A stretch of DNA of 64,000 nt from Collimonas humicola. Lineage in GTDB: Bacteria; Pseudomonadota; Gammaproteobacteria; Burkholderiales; Burkholderiaceae_D. A program made the position numbers and the translations under genes. The notes below the pieces were generated by a model that ran no database searches, was not told the origin of the DNA, and worked only from the letters and a program-made list of their open reading frames with translations. Numbering within the stretch: position 1 is the stretch's first letter; every line of letters begins with the position of its first letter. The stretch lies in assembly GCF_018304945.1 (NCBI RefSeq), contig NZ_JAGQEE010000003.1:496001-560000 (forward strand). The letters run 5' to 3'. Positions 17,561 through 25,772 of the stretch are shown here, piece by piece.

Positions 17561-18718
17561 TCATCGCATTGCAAATACCGCGGCGGCCTTCTTGTCGCGC
17601 CGTAAAAAGCCCAGGCGCTCTTCGTCCAGCGCGATGCCCAGGCCCGGCGCCGTCGGCAACTGCAGGCAGAAATCCTGGTAGACCAGCGGCGCCTGCAGGA
17701 TTTCTTCGGTCAACAGCAGAGGGCCGAACAGCTCGGTTCCCCATGCCAGCTCCGGAAAGCCGGCGAACAGCTGGGCCGACGCCATGGTGCCGATGGCGCC
17801 TTCCAGCATGGTGCCGCCATACAGACCGATATGCGCCGCCGCGGCGATCGCCGCCACCTGCTGAGCGCCGGTGAGGCCGCCCGACTGGGTGATCTTGACC
17901 GCGAAGACGTCGACCGCATGCAGCCGCGCCAGCGCCATCGCGTCCAGCGGGCCGTGCAAAGCCTCGTCCGCCATCAAGGGCATGCTGCACTTTGCCCGCA
18001 GCTGACGCAGGCCTGCGTGATTCCTGGCCGCTATCGGCTGCTCCACCAGGTCGACTCCGGCATCTTGCAGCAGCGCCATGCCCAATAAGGCATCGGTCTC
18101 GCTCCATGCCTGGTTGACATCGACGCGGACGCTGGCGCGCTCGCCGAGCGCGCGCTTGATGGCCGCCACATGGGCGGCATCTTCGCGCACCGGGCGCAGG
18201 CCGATCTTCAGCTTGAAAATATTGTGGCGGCGCAGGTCCAGCATCTTTTCGGCTTCTGCAATATCCCTGGCGGTATCGCCGCTGGCGAGCGTCCATGCCA
18301 CCGGCAGGGAATCGCGGACGCGGCCGCCGAACAGCGCGCTGAGCGGCACGCCCAGCCGCTGCGCCTGGGCATCGCAAAGCGCCGTTTCAAGAGCGCATTT
18401 GGCGAAACGGTTGCCCTGCACGTTTTTCGCCACCAGCGCCATCAGCAAGGCAACCTGGCTGGCGTCGCGGCCTAGCAGCAGGGGCGCGACATAGGTGTCG
18501 ATATTGATCTTGATGCTTTCCGGGCTTTCGCCGCCATAGGCCAGGCCGCCGATAGTGGTTGCCTCGCCCCAGCCGACGATGCCGTCGCTGCTCTCCAGCC
18601 GCAGCAGCACCAGGGTCTGGCAATGCATGGTGGCGACCGACAGGCGGTGCGGCCTGATGGTCGGCACGTCGAGCAGCAGGACTTCGATGTTTTCAATCAC
18701 GGCATCCATCTTCGGCAT
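17561..18718 (-). CDS. catB: Muconate cycloisomerase
   Basis: 385 residues, enolase-superfamily enzyme (muconate lactonizing) converting cis,cis-muconate to muconolactone. Lysine motifs KLKIGLR and AVKITQSGG, and metal-binding acidic motifs VDVNQAW and DEALHGP, occur in the expected order. Start at ATG 18718 (MPKMDAVIENIE); 18709 is also possible. First gene of catBCA-pcaD, with a LysR-type ATAC-N7-GTAT site 69 bp upstream. Divergent from andAc. Confidence 0.95.
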   Translation of the reverse strand: MPKMDAVIENIEVLLLDVPTIRPHRLSVATMHCQTLVLLRLESSDGIVGWGEATTIGGLAYGGESPESIKINIDTYVAPLLLGRDASQVALLMALVAKNVQGNRFAKCALETALCDAQAQRLGVPLSALFGGRVRDSLPVAWTLASGDTARDIAEAEKMLDLRRHNIFKLKIGLRPVREDAAHVAAIKRALGERASVRVDVNQAWSETDALLGMALLQDAGVDLVEQPIAARNHAGLRQLRAKCSMPLMADEALHGPLDAMALARLHAVDVFAVKITQSGGLTGAQQVAAIAAAAHIGLYGGTMLEGAIGTMASAQLFAGFPELAWGTELFGPLLLTEEILQAPLVYQDFCLQLPTAPGLGIALDEERLGFLRRDKKAAAVFAMR

Positions 18719-18786
18719 CTCAAGTTGTTTGCCATATCTTAGGGAGCAGGCGCAGGCGATGTCCAAGACCGTTTTTGGCAGGCGCC

Positions 18787-18801
18787 ATACCTTTCCGGTA
18801 T
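18787..18801. promoter_or_regulatory. ATAC-N7-GTAT site, candidate BenM/CatM-type LysR operator
   Basis: ATAC-ctttccg-GTAT is an exact match to the ATAC-N7-GTAT consensus bound by BenM and CatM. It is 69 bp upstream of catB and 186 bp upstream of andAc. The local LysR regulator (14516-15424) belongs to that subgroup. Confidence 0.7.
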
Positions 18802-18848
18802 ATCGCGCAGAAGCAGGCAATGCCGCAGCGACAGGCAGTTGCCAGACT

Positions 18849-18896
18849 TTGCAAGAAACGGATAGCGGCAATCCGCAATCTTGCAAGCAACGGATA
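18849..18896 (+). promoter_or_regulatory. Tandem 16-bp direct repeat upstream of andAc, candidate AraC-type activator site
   Basis: TTGCAAGAAACGGATA (18849-18864) and TTGCAAGCAACGGATA (18881-18896) differ at one base and are spaced 32 bp start to start, about three helical turns. Direct repeats on one face of the helix just upstream of a promoter are the usual target of AraC/XylS activators. They end 90 bp before the andAc ATG. A possible -10 (TACCAT) lies at about 18918. Confidence 0.65.
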
Positions 18897-18986
18897 TTTT
18901 CCGGCCCGGCACTTGCCTACCATGAAGAGAGAGCATGGAGAGAGACAGGCGCCATTGGCGTCGCGAAAATACGGAAGGAACCTCTG

Positions 18987-20252
18987 ATGAATGACACAAC
19001 TGCACAATCCGGCTACGCCCCGCTGGTACGGTTTCCGCGCAAGGACGGCTCGCGCACCCCTTATAAGGTCTTCAGTTCGCAGGAAGTCTACGACCTGGAA
19101 CAGGAGCGGATTTTCCGCGGCCCGGCCTGGAGCTTCCTCGCGCTGGAAGCGGAGATTCCCAACAACGGCGACTTCAAGAGCACTTTCGTGGGCGACACCC
19201 CGGTGGTGGTCACCCGCACCGAGGACGGCACGCTGGCGGCGTGGGTCAACAAGTGCGCGCACCGCGGCGCCATGGTGTGCCGCACGCCGCGCGGCAACGC
19301 CAGCTCGCACAGCTGCGCCTATCACCAGTGGAGTTTCGACAGCCGCGGCAACCTGCTGGGGGTGCCGTTCCGCCGCGGCCAGAAAGGCATGAGCGGCATG
19401 CCCAAGGATTTCGATCCGAAATGCCATGGCTTGCGCCAGCTGCGCGTGGACAGCTATCGCGGCCTGGTGTTCGCCACCTTCAGTGACACCGTGGAGCCGC
19501 TGGCCGACTATATCGGCGCCGAAATGCGGCCTTGGCTGGACCGCATTTTCCACAAACCCATCGTCTACCTGGGCTGCACCCGCCAGTATTCGAAATCGAA
19601 CTGGAAACTGTACCTGGAAAACGTGAAGGATCCCTATCACGCCAGCCTGCTGCATCTGTTCCACACCACCTTCAATATTTTCCGGGTCGGCATGAAGGCG
19701 CGTTCGCTGGCGGACAAGCGGCATGGCTTGCACAGCATCATCACCGCCACCAAGAATGAAGCCGAAACGTCCGACGCCTACAAGCAGCAGGCGATCCGCT
19801 CTTTCGACGAGGGTTTCACGCTGGAAGACGATTCCGTTCTCGGGCAGATCAGGGAATACGAGGAAATGACCACCAATCATATCCAGCCGATCTTTCCGCA
19901 GCTGGTGGTGCAGCAGATCCACAACACGCTGGTAGCGCGCCAGCTGCTGCCGAAAGGACCGAAAAATTTCGAACTGATCTTCCACTTCTTCGGCTATGCC
20001 GACGATACTCCGGAACTGCGCGCCTTGCGCATCAAGCAGGCCAACCTGGTGGGGCCGGCCGGCTATATTTCGATGGAAGACACCGAGGCCACCGAGCTGG
20101 TGCAGCGCGGCACCGTGCGCGATCCGGACGACTGCTCGGTGATGGAAATGGCGAAAGACAATCCCGAGCAGGAAGACACGCTGATCACCGAAGGCTTGAT
20201 CCGCCGGTTCTGGCTCGGCTATCAGAAACTGATGGGTTTTGCAGAAGCTTAA
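18987..20252 (+). CDS. andAc: Anthranilate 1,2-dioxygenase, oxygenase large subunit
   Basis: 421 residues, ring-hydroxylating oxygenase alpha subunit converting anthranilate to catechol with loss of CO2 and ammonia. The Rieske centre is Cys90-x-His92 and Cys110-x2-His113. Mononuclear iron ligands lie in ENVKDPYHASLLH (His218, His223) with a later aspartate. Sequence character and the catechol genes next door favour the AndAc type over benzoate dioxygenase BenA. Start at ATG 18987 with GGAAGGAA upstream; the open frame extends further but covers the regulatory region. First in a three-gene operon. Confidence 0.88.
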   Translation: MNDTTAQSGYAPLVRFPRKDGSRTPYKVFSSQEVYDLEQERIFRGPAWSFLALEAEIPNNGDFKSTFVGDTPVVVTRTEDGTLAAWVNKCAHRGAMVCRTPRGNASSHSCAYHQWSFDSRGNLLGVPFRRGQKGMSGMPKDFDPKCHGLRQLRVDSYRGLVFATFSDTVEPLADYIGAEMRPWLDRIFHKPIVYLGCTRQYSKSNWKLYLENVKDPYHASLLHLFHTTFNIFRVGMKARSLADKRHGLHSIITATKNEAETSDAYKQQAIRSFDEGFTLEDDSVLGQIREYEEMTTNHIQPIFPQLVVQQIHNTLVARQLLPKGPKNFELIFHFFGYADDTPELRALRIKQANLVGPAGYISMEDTEATELVQRGTVRDPDDCSVMEMAKDNPEQEDTLITEGLIRRFWLGYQKLMGFAEA

Positions 20253-20255
20253 GGG

Positions 20256-20738
20256 ATGACCAATATGACCGATATGACATTGTGGTTCGAGCTGCACCAG
20301 CTGCAGGAAGCGTATGTGCATGCGCTCGACAACGACCGCCTGGAAGAGTGGCCGGAATTCTTCACCGAAGACTGCCTGTACGAAATCATCCCGCGCGAAA
20401 ATGCCGATGCCGGCCTGCCGATCGGCATCATCTACTGCGACAGCAAGCGCATGCTGCGCGATCGCGTCCTGTCTTTGCGCCATGCCAACATCTACGAAGC
20501 GCACAGCTACCGCCACATGACTTCCGGCTTGATGATCAAGGCTATCGATGCCGACACCGCCGAGACCGAATCGAGCTACATAGTGATACAAACCCTGCAA
20601 GACGGGGAATCGACCGTGTACCAGGCCGGCCGCTATATCGACCGCGTGGTCAGAACCGCGGCCGGCTGGCGCTACGCCAAAAAGCGCGTGGTATACGACA
20701 CGCTGCGCGTGGCGACCTTGCTGGCCACCCCGATCTGA
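20256..20738 (+). CDS. andAd: Anthranilate 1,2-dioxygenase, small subunit
   Basis: 160 residues, beta subunit of the ring-hydroxylating oxygenase (SnoaL-like cone fold). It packs with the large subunit in an alpha3beta3 hexamer and has no cofactor. EWPEFFTEDCLYEI, SYRHMTSG and the C-terminal YAKKRVVYDTLRV match the family. The start follows the andAc stop by 3 nt, indicating translational coupling. Confidence 0.9.
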   Translation: MTNMTDMTLWFELHQLQEAYVHALDNDRLEEWPEFFTEDCLYEIIPRENADAGLPIGIIYCDSKRMLRDRVLSLRHANIYEAHSYRHMTSGLMIKAIDADTAETESSYIVIQTLQDGESTVYQAGRYIDRVVRTAAGWRYAKKRVVYDTLRVATLLATPI

Positions 20739-20745
20739 GGCGGCC

Positions 20746-21828
20746 ATGAGCGACTGGCACGATATCGGCACGGCCGACGATTTCAACGAAGGCGAGGCGC
20801 TGGCGGTGATCGCCGGCGGCCAGCCGGTGGCGGTGTTCCGCCTCGGCGAGGATTTGTTTGCGCTACGCGATTTATGCACGCACGGCAACGCGCGGTTGTC
20901 CGACGGCTACATCGAAGATGGCTGCATCGAATGCCCGCTGCACCAGGGCCTGTTCGACATCAGGAGCGGCGCGCCGCGCTGCCTGCCGGTGACCGAAGCG
21001 GTGCGCAGCTTTCCGGTGCGGGTCGTGGCGGGACGGGTGGAAGTTGAAGTGCGCGACACCAAGACACTTCCGCACGAGGCAGCCATTGAGCATAGGGACA
21101 TGGTGGTCGAGACGTTCGAACGGGCAGCCCCGGACGTAGCGATCATCCGGCTGCGCAACAGCAGCGGCGCGCCGCTGGACTATATCGCCGGCCAGTATCT
21201 CGATGTATTGCTGGCCGACGGCCAGCGCCGCAGCTACTCGATGGCGACGCCGGCCGGCGCCGACGTGCTGGAACTGCATGTACGGCATTTGCCCGGAGGC
21301 TTGTTCAGCGACCGTGTATTTGCTGGCCTGCAGGTCGGCGAGCGCTTGCAGATCGAAGGTCCGTGCGGCAGCTTCTTCCTGCGCGACGGCGGCCAGCCTG
21401 TGATCCTGCTGGCCAGCGGCACCGGCTTTGCACCGATCAAGGCCCTGGTGGAAGAAGCGATCCGCAGCGGCAGTACGCGCAGCATGTGCCTGTACTGGGG
21501 CGGCCGCAAACAGCCCGATCTGTATCTGGATGCCTTATGCCGCAACTGGGCCGGAACCCTGCCCTGGTTCCGCTACATACCGGTCTTGTCCGAGCCCGAG
21601 GCCGGCAGCGGCTGGCGCGGCCGCAGCGGCTTCGTCCACCTGGCGGTGATGCAGGACTATCCCGACCTGTCGCGGCACCAGGTATATGCCTGCGGCGCAC
21701 CGGTGGTGGTGGAGGCGGCGCGCCGCGATTTTGCCGCCGGCTGCGGCTTGCCGGCTGCACAGTTTTTTGCCGATGCCTTCCTGTCGAAAGCGGACAGCGT
21801 CGCCGCCGGACACGCCGGCAATCGATAA
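20746..21828 (+). CDS. Rieske ferredoxin-FNR reductase fusion, electron donor of the dioxygenase
   Basis: 360 residues. Residues 1-104 form a Rieske-type [2Fe-2S] ferredoxin (Cys44-x-His46, Cys63-x2-His66). Residues about 115-345 are an FNR-type reductase with the FAD motif RRSYS (161-165), NAD site GTGFAP (225-230) and C-terminal CGAP (316-319). No plant-type ferredoxin cysteines (CxxxxCxxC) are present, unlike AntC/BenC, and no glutathione-reductase-type domain, unlike AndAa. It therefore appears to replace both the ferredoxin and the reductase in one chain. The start is 7 nt past the andAd stop. Confidence 0.85.
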   Translation: MSDWHDIGTADDFNEGEALAVIAGGQPVAVFRLGEDLFALRDLCTHGNARLSDGYIEDGCIECPLHQGLFDIRSGAPRCLPVTEAVRSFPVRVVAGRVEVEVRDTKTLPHEAAIEHRDMVVETFERAAPDVAIIRLRNSSGAPLDYIAGQYLDVLLADGQRRSYSMATPAGADVLELHVRHLPGGLFSDRVFAGLQVGERLQIEGPCGSFFLRDGGQPVILLASGTGFAPIKALVEEAIRSGSTRSMCLYWGGRKQPDLYLDALCRNWAGTLPWFRYIPVLSEPEAGSGWRGRSGFVHLAVMQDYPDLSRHQVYACGAPVVVEAARRDFAAGCGLPAAQFFADAFLSKADSVAAGHAGNR

Positions 21829-21830
21829 AA

Positions 21831-22442
21831 TCAGTAAGCCACGGTAAAGCGCTGGCGCAGATGCTTGGGCTGCTCGATTTCATCCAGCATGGCGATGGCA
21901 TAGTCTTCCATCGAAATATGGCTCTTGCCCTGCCCGTCCGCCATCAGCTGGTTCTGGCCGACGCGGAATCTGCCGGTGCGTTCGCCCGGCGCGAACATGG
22001 CCGGCGGCGACATGAAGGTCCATTCGACCTCGGTTTCCGCCCGCAGGTCGTCCAGGAATTTCTTGCCTGGCACCGCTTCCACCTTGTACTGGGCCGGGAA
22101 GTCGGGGCTGTCCAGCAGGATCACGCCGGGCGCCGTTTCCAGGCTGGCGGCGCCGCCAACCACCAGCAGGCGCTTGACGCCGCCGCTCTTGACTCCTTGC
22201 AGCAGGGTTGCCGCATCCAGCGAACTGAACTTGGCCGAGCTGATTACTACGTCATGGCCGCGGATCAGTTCCGCCAGCTGCGTTGGCTGGGCAGCGTCGC
22301 CCTGGCGCAGCGCGACGCCGGCCGGCGCTTTGCTGGGATCGGCGGAGCGCGCGATGCCGGTCACGCTGTGGCCGCGGCGCAGCGCTTCGGCGGCGATACG
22401 GGAGCCGGCATTGCCGGTAGCGCCGATGATGGCAATCTTCAT
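21831..22442 (-). CDS. NmrA-like NAD(P)-dependent oxidoreductase
   Basis: 203 residues, atypical short-chain dehydrogenase fold with N-terminal dinucleotide motif GATGNAG. Proteins of this size (YwnB/NmrA-like) are often NAD(P)H-binding redox or quinone-responsive proteins; the substrate is unknown. Divergent from the HxlR-type regulator at 22560 and probably its target. Convergent with the Rieske-FNR gene, 2 nt apart. Confidence 0.8.
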   Translation of the reverse strand: MKIAIIGATGNAGSRIAAEALRRGHSVTGIARSADPSKAPAGVALRQGDAAQPTQLAELIRGHDVVISSAKFSSLDAATLLQGVKSGGVKRLLVVGGAASLETAPGVILLDSPDFPAQYKVEAVPGKKFLDDLRAETEVEWTFMSPPAMFAPGERTGRFRVGQNQLMADGQGKSHISMEDYAIAMLDEIEQPKHLRQRFTVAY

Positions 22443-22520
22443 GATGGTTTCCTTTATTGAAGTTATGGCCGTGGCGTGGTGACTGTGCCGCGCGGCCGTG
22501 GTAGTTATTTAAAGTAACCA

Positions 22521-22543
22521 GTATAATTATTTGAAACTTATAC
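22521..22543. promoter_or_regulatory. Inverted repeat between oxidoreductase and HxlR genes
   Basis: GTATAA-N11-TTATAC lies in an AT-rich stretch between the divergent genes, 17 bp before the HxlR start. Position and dyad symmetry suggest an HxlR-family operator controlling both promoters. Confidence 0.4.
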
Positions 22544-22559
22544 GCAAGAAGGCACTTTG

Positions 22560-22997
22560 ATGAACGATAGGAACATGCAGGTAACCGCCCTCGCCTCCGC
22601 GCCGGCGCGCGGCCGCGGCCGGCCGAGCGCACGCGAAGACCTGCCCTGCCCGATCCGCGATGTGCTGGACCGCATCGGCGATGCCTGGAGTGTGCTGGTG
22701 CTCACTACGCTGGAACCGGGCCCGGAGCGCTTTAATCAATTGCGGCGCCAGGTGGAAGGAATTTCGCAGCGGATGCTGACGGTGACTTTGCGTCATCTGG
22801 AGCGCGACGGCCTGGTGTCGCGCACGGTGATTCCGAGCACGCCGCCGCAGGTGGAATATGCGCTGACCGACATGGGGCGCTCGCTTTGCCTGCCGCTCAA
22901 GGTGCTGGCAGACTGGGCCGGCAGCCATCAGCCGGTGATCCGCGGCGCGCGCCGGCAATACGATAACGCCGGCGCCGCCAATTCGGCTAACGGCTGA
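22560..22997 (+). CDS. HxlR-family transcriptional regulator
   Basis: 145 residues. The HxlR winged helix is clear: CPIRDVLDRIGDAWSVLVL, then RFNQLRRQVEGISQRMLTVTLRHLERDGLVSR in parts, and VEYALTDMG. A conserved cysteine precedes PIRD, as in redox- or electrophile-sensing members. The ATG at 22560 has GAAGG upstream; a TTG at 22557 is the alternative. The gene overlaps the 3' end of jqsA by 11 nt (convergent). Confidence 0.88.
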   Translation: MNDRNMQVTALASAPARGRGRPSAREDLPCPIRDVLDRIGDAWSVLVLTTLEPGPERFNQLRRQVEGISQRMLTVTLRHLERDGLVSRTVIPSTPPQVEYALTDMGRSLCLPLKVLADWAGSHQPVIRGARRQYDNAGAANSANG

Positions 22998-24237
22998 TCG
23001 CGGCCGCAGCCATGCGGCGGCTGGAAGACCAGCCGGCCAAGTCCACTTTTTCACGAATCGCCGCACAGGCTTGCAGGATCTGCCTGATTTCCACTTCGGT
23101 CAGGCCTGAGTTGAGCGTCAGCCTGACCAGCGAACGGTTTTTAGGCGTCGCCGGAGCGCAAAACACTGCGCCGAAAATCCCCTCCGCCTCCAGCGCCTTG
23201 CGCAAGACCTGCGTCTTCGGTTCGGTTCCGGCTTCCAGCGCAATAATCTGCTCGCTACCGTCGCTGACGTTGTAACCCAATGCGCTCAAGCCATCGCGCA
23301 CCAGGCGTGCATTGCGATGCAAGGCCAGGCGGCGGTCATCCGCATGGCGGATGAAATCCAGCGCGGCGTCGAACCAGGCCAGTTCATGCCCCAGCATGCA
23401 GGAACTGAAAATCGCCGGACGCGAGGTGGACAAGAAATAGCCTTTGAATTTGCTGGAGCAGGTAATGAATCCAGCGCGCCCGCCAAACGCCTTGGCCAGC
23501 GAGGCCGTGCGAAAGTGGACCCGTTCGGACAAGCCCATCTGCATGACCAGGCCGGCTCCTTCAGGCCCGTGCGTGCCAAGCGAATGCGACTCATCTACCA
23601 CCAGGATGCTGCCGCTGTCTTCGGCGATGGCCAGCACTTCCGCCAACGGACAGACGCTGCCCGAGGTGCTGTAGACGGCGTCGACCACGATCACGCCGGC
23701 GCCGTGCTTGAGCACCTGCCGCCGCAGATGCTCGATATCGTTGTGCAGGAACGGCACCGGCCGCGCCTGCGCGGCATGCACCCCTTCCCAAAGGGATGCG
23801 TGCGCCTGCATGTCCAGGTAGACCGCAACGCCGGGCGCGGCGATGGTTTGCAGCAGGCCGACATTAGCGCTCCAGCCGGACTGCGTGATCAGGCCGTCTT
23901 CGGCTCCCATGAACGCTGCCAGCTTCTTTTCCAGGCGCGGCTGGGCGCTGCCCTCGCGCAGGAATACCGTCGACATCAGCAGGTCCGCTTCGCCGCGCAT
24001 GAGGCAGGCGACCTGTGCCTTGATCAGCTGCGCTTCCGCGGCGATGCATAAATAATCGTTGCTGGATAAGTAAATCGCGTTCGGCCCGGGCGGACTCCAA
24101 TGCAGTATGTGTTCGCCACCCCACAATTTTTCCATGCGATCTATGTAATACTCATCCAGCCGGGTCGATACGAAGGCTGGCAAGCGTTGCTCTGCAGCCA
24201 AAACCGAAGGTTCGTGGTAGCTTTCTGTTAATGGCAT
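22987..24237 (-). CDS. jqsA: Alpha-hydroxyketone autoinducer synthase (JqsA/CqsA/LqsA type)
   Basis: 416 residues, PLP-dependent alpha-oxoamine synthase family. The PLP lysine is Lys249 (TASLAKAFGGRAGF), with DESHS at 215-219 contacting the cofactor. Biotin synthesis (BioF) is an alternative on sequence alone, but the adjacent LqsS-type kinase and LqsR-type regulator, and the absence of other bio genes, favour the quorum-sensing role known from Vibrio CqsA, Legionella LqsA and Janthinobacterium JqsA. Product would be a long-chain alpha-hydroxyketone. Divergent from jqsS across 162 bp in which I found no clear operator. Confidence 0.85.
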   Translation of the reverse strand: MPLTESYHEPSVLAAEQRLPAFVSTRLDEYYIDRMEKLWGGEHILHWSPPGPNAIYLSSNDYLCIAAEAQLIKAQVACLMRGEADLLMSTVFLREGSAQPRLEKKLAAFMGAEDGLITQSGWSANVGLLQTIAAPGVAVYLDMQAHASLWEGVHAAQARPVPFLHNDIEHLRRQVLKHGAGVIVVDAVYSTSGSVCPLAEVLAIAEDSGSILVVDESHSLGTHGPEGAGLVMQMGLSERVHFRTASLAKAFGGRAGFITCSSKFKGYFLSTSRPAIFSSCMLGHELAWFDAALDFIRHADDRRLALHRNARLVRDGLSALGYNVSDGSEQIIALEAGTEPKTQVLRKALEAEGIFGAVFCAPATPKNRSLVRLTLNSGLTEVEIRQILQACAAIREKVDLAGWSSSRRMAAAAISR

Positions 24238-24399
24238 GATTTTCTCCCTATACTTTCAGATGAAATACCAAACAGAGCCGCCATGTCCCTGTCTGGAACG
24301 CGGAATCAGGTTATGCAATTGGACTTAGAACATCGGCAACTTATCGCCGTCTTGCGACAGCGTCATACCAAATCCAATCAGCCACATATCTGATACAAC

Positions 24400-25719
24400 A
24401 TGATTGAAAACATTAGCAGCTGGAAAAGCAAGCGCTGGCGCGCCTGGGAACGTGCTGCAAGCCACTGGTGGCTGAGCATCAACACCCAGTTCAACGATAT
24501 GGCCAATCGCGTGGCGATCCTTGCCTGGGTTGCCGTGATCGGCATGCCGCTGTATTACGTGATCTGGTCTTACTGGTTTCCGCAGCTGTATGAAAACCTC
24601 GGCCTGCGCCTGTTTTGCGTCGCTCTGTGCGCGCCGATTATTTTCATCCGCCATCTGCGCCAGAGAAAATGGCTGGCGGTGTATTTTTTCGTTTGCCTGA
24701 CCTACGGGCTGCCGTTTTTTTTCACCTTCATGTTTCTCATGAATGACGGTTCAGCGGTCTGGGGCCAGTCATTGCTGATCGGGCTGATTCTGCTGTTTCA
24801 CTTCGATACTACGCTCGCTTTCCTTTCCTATCTTGTCGGCACCGTGCTGGCCTATGCCGTTTATTCAATGCTACACGGCAGCATCATGCCGCTCAGCACC
24901 CAGGTGCTGGAGCAGTTGCCGATCCAGGTCTTTGCCATCTTCACGGTCTCGCTGGCCAAGGTCGGCAGAAAGGTGCTGGCCCAGGAAAAGCTGGCCGGCA
25001 TGGCGACCGCCCTGGCGACGGTATCGCACGAGTTGCGCACGCCTTTGCGCAGCATCAACGCCAATGCCCGCGGCCTGAGCCGGCTGCTGCAGGAAAACGC
25101 AGCGCCGCTGGCAGCCAGCGGGGTGCCGATAGAAAAGGCGCTGGCGCGCATCGAGTTTGAAGTGCGGCACATGAACAATGTGATCGACCTGTTCCTGCTG
25201 AGCGCTTCCACCGGCAAGGAGAATCTGGTTCCGAAGGATATCGTGTCGATGGCGGCGGCGGTCGACCTGATGATGCAGCGCTATCCTTTCGTCAATCAGG
25301 AACAGCGCGACCTGGTCGCCATCACGATCCGCTCCGATTTCCGTTTGCTGGGCCAGAGCGAGCTGTGCTCGATGGTCCTGGTCAACCTGCTGCGCAATGC
25401 GCTGACTTCGATCCAGCGCGTCGGCAAGGGGCGCATACGGATCGTGCTGGATGGCGCGCGGGCAAAGCCCAGGCTGCTGTTCATCGATACCGGCAGCGGC
25501 ATCGAAGCCGGCCGCATGTCGCAGATATTCGAACGTTTCTACGCCTATCCGGAGCACAACGGCACCGGCATCGGACTGGCTTTTTGCCGCGACGTGCTCA
25601 ATGCCTGGGGCGCCCGCATACGGGTGATTTCGCGGCCGCTGGCCTACACCGTTTTTGTGCTGGAATTTCCGCCAGTACTGCAACAAAAAGCAGCAGATGT
25701 GCGCTCTCTGTTAAATTAG
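24400..25719 (+). CDS. jqsS: Autoinducer sensor histidine kinase (JqsS/LqsS type)
   Basis: 439 residues. The first 185 residues hold about six membrane segments with short loops and no extracytoplasmic domain, as in CqsS/LqsS. The kinase follows: phospho-acceptor His210 (TVSHELRTPLRS), N box (VNLLRNALTSI), G1 (DTGSGIEAG) and G2 (GTGIGLAF). No receiver domain is fused, unlike Vibrio CqsS, so signalling should pass to the separate JqsR. It would bind the JqsA product in the inner membrane. First of three genes apparently co-transcribed. Confidence 0.85.
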   Translation: MIENISSWKSKRWRAWERAASHWWLSINTQFNDMANRVAILAWVAVIGMPLYYVIWSYWFPQLYENLGLRLFCVALCAPIIFIRHLRQRKWLAVYFFVCLTYGLPFFFTFMFLMNDGSAVWGQSLLIGLILLFHFDTTLAFLSYLVGTVLAYAVYSMLHGSIMPLSTQVLEQLPIQVFAIFTVSLAKVGRKVLAQEKLAGMATALATVSHELRTPLRSINANARGLSRLLQENAAPLAASGVPIEKALARIEFEVRHMNNVIDLFLLSASTGKENLVPKDIVSMAAAVDLMMQRYPFVNQEQRDLVAITIRSDFRLLGQSELCSMVLVNLLRNALTSIQRVGKGRIRIVLDGARAKPRLLFIDTGSGIEAGRMSQIFERFYAYPEHNGTGIGLAFCRDVLNAWGARIRVISRPLAYTVFVLEFPPVLQQKAADVRSLLN

Positions 25720-25772
25720 CAGTCTTATCTAATCAAGCGCATATGCCGTAAATGCGCCTGCAACGCGCCACT

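Noticed and set aside
18555-18986. N-terminal extension of the anthranilate dioxygenase large subunit
   Set aside because: The frame is open but overlaps the regulatory region and the catB start; the ATG at 18987 has a good ribosome binding site and matches family N-termini.
22987-24237. BioF (7-keto-8-aminopelargonate synthase) for biotin
   Set aside because: No bio genes nearby, whereas an LqsS-type kinase and LqsR-type regulator are adjacent.
24238-24399. Lux-box-like dyad in the jqsA-jqsS intergenic region
   Set aside because: No 18-20-bp dyad with lux-box character was found; only weak, random-looking matches.
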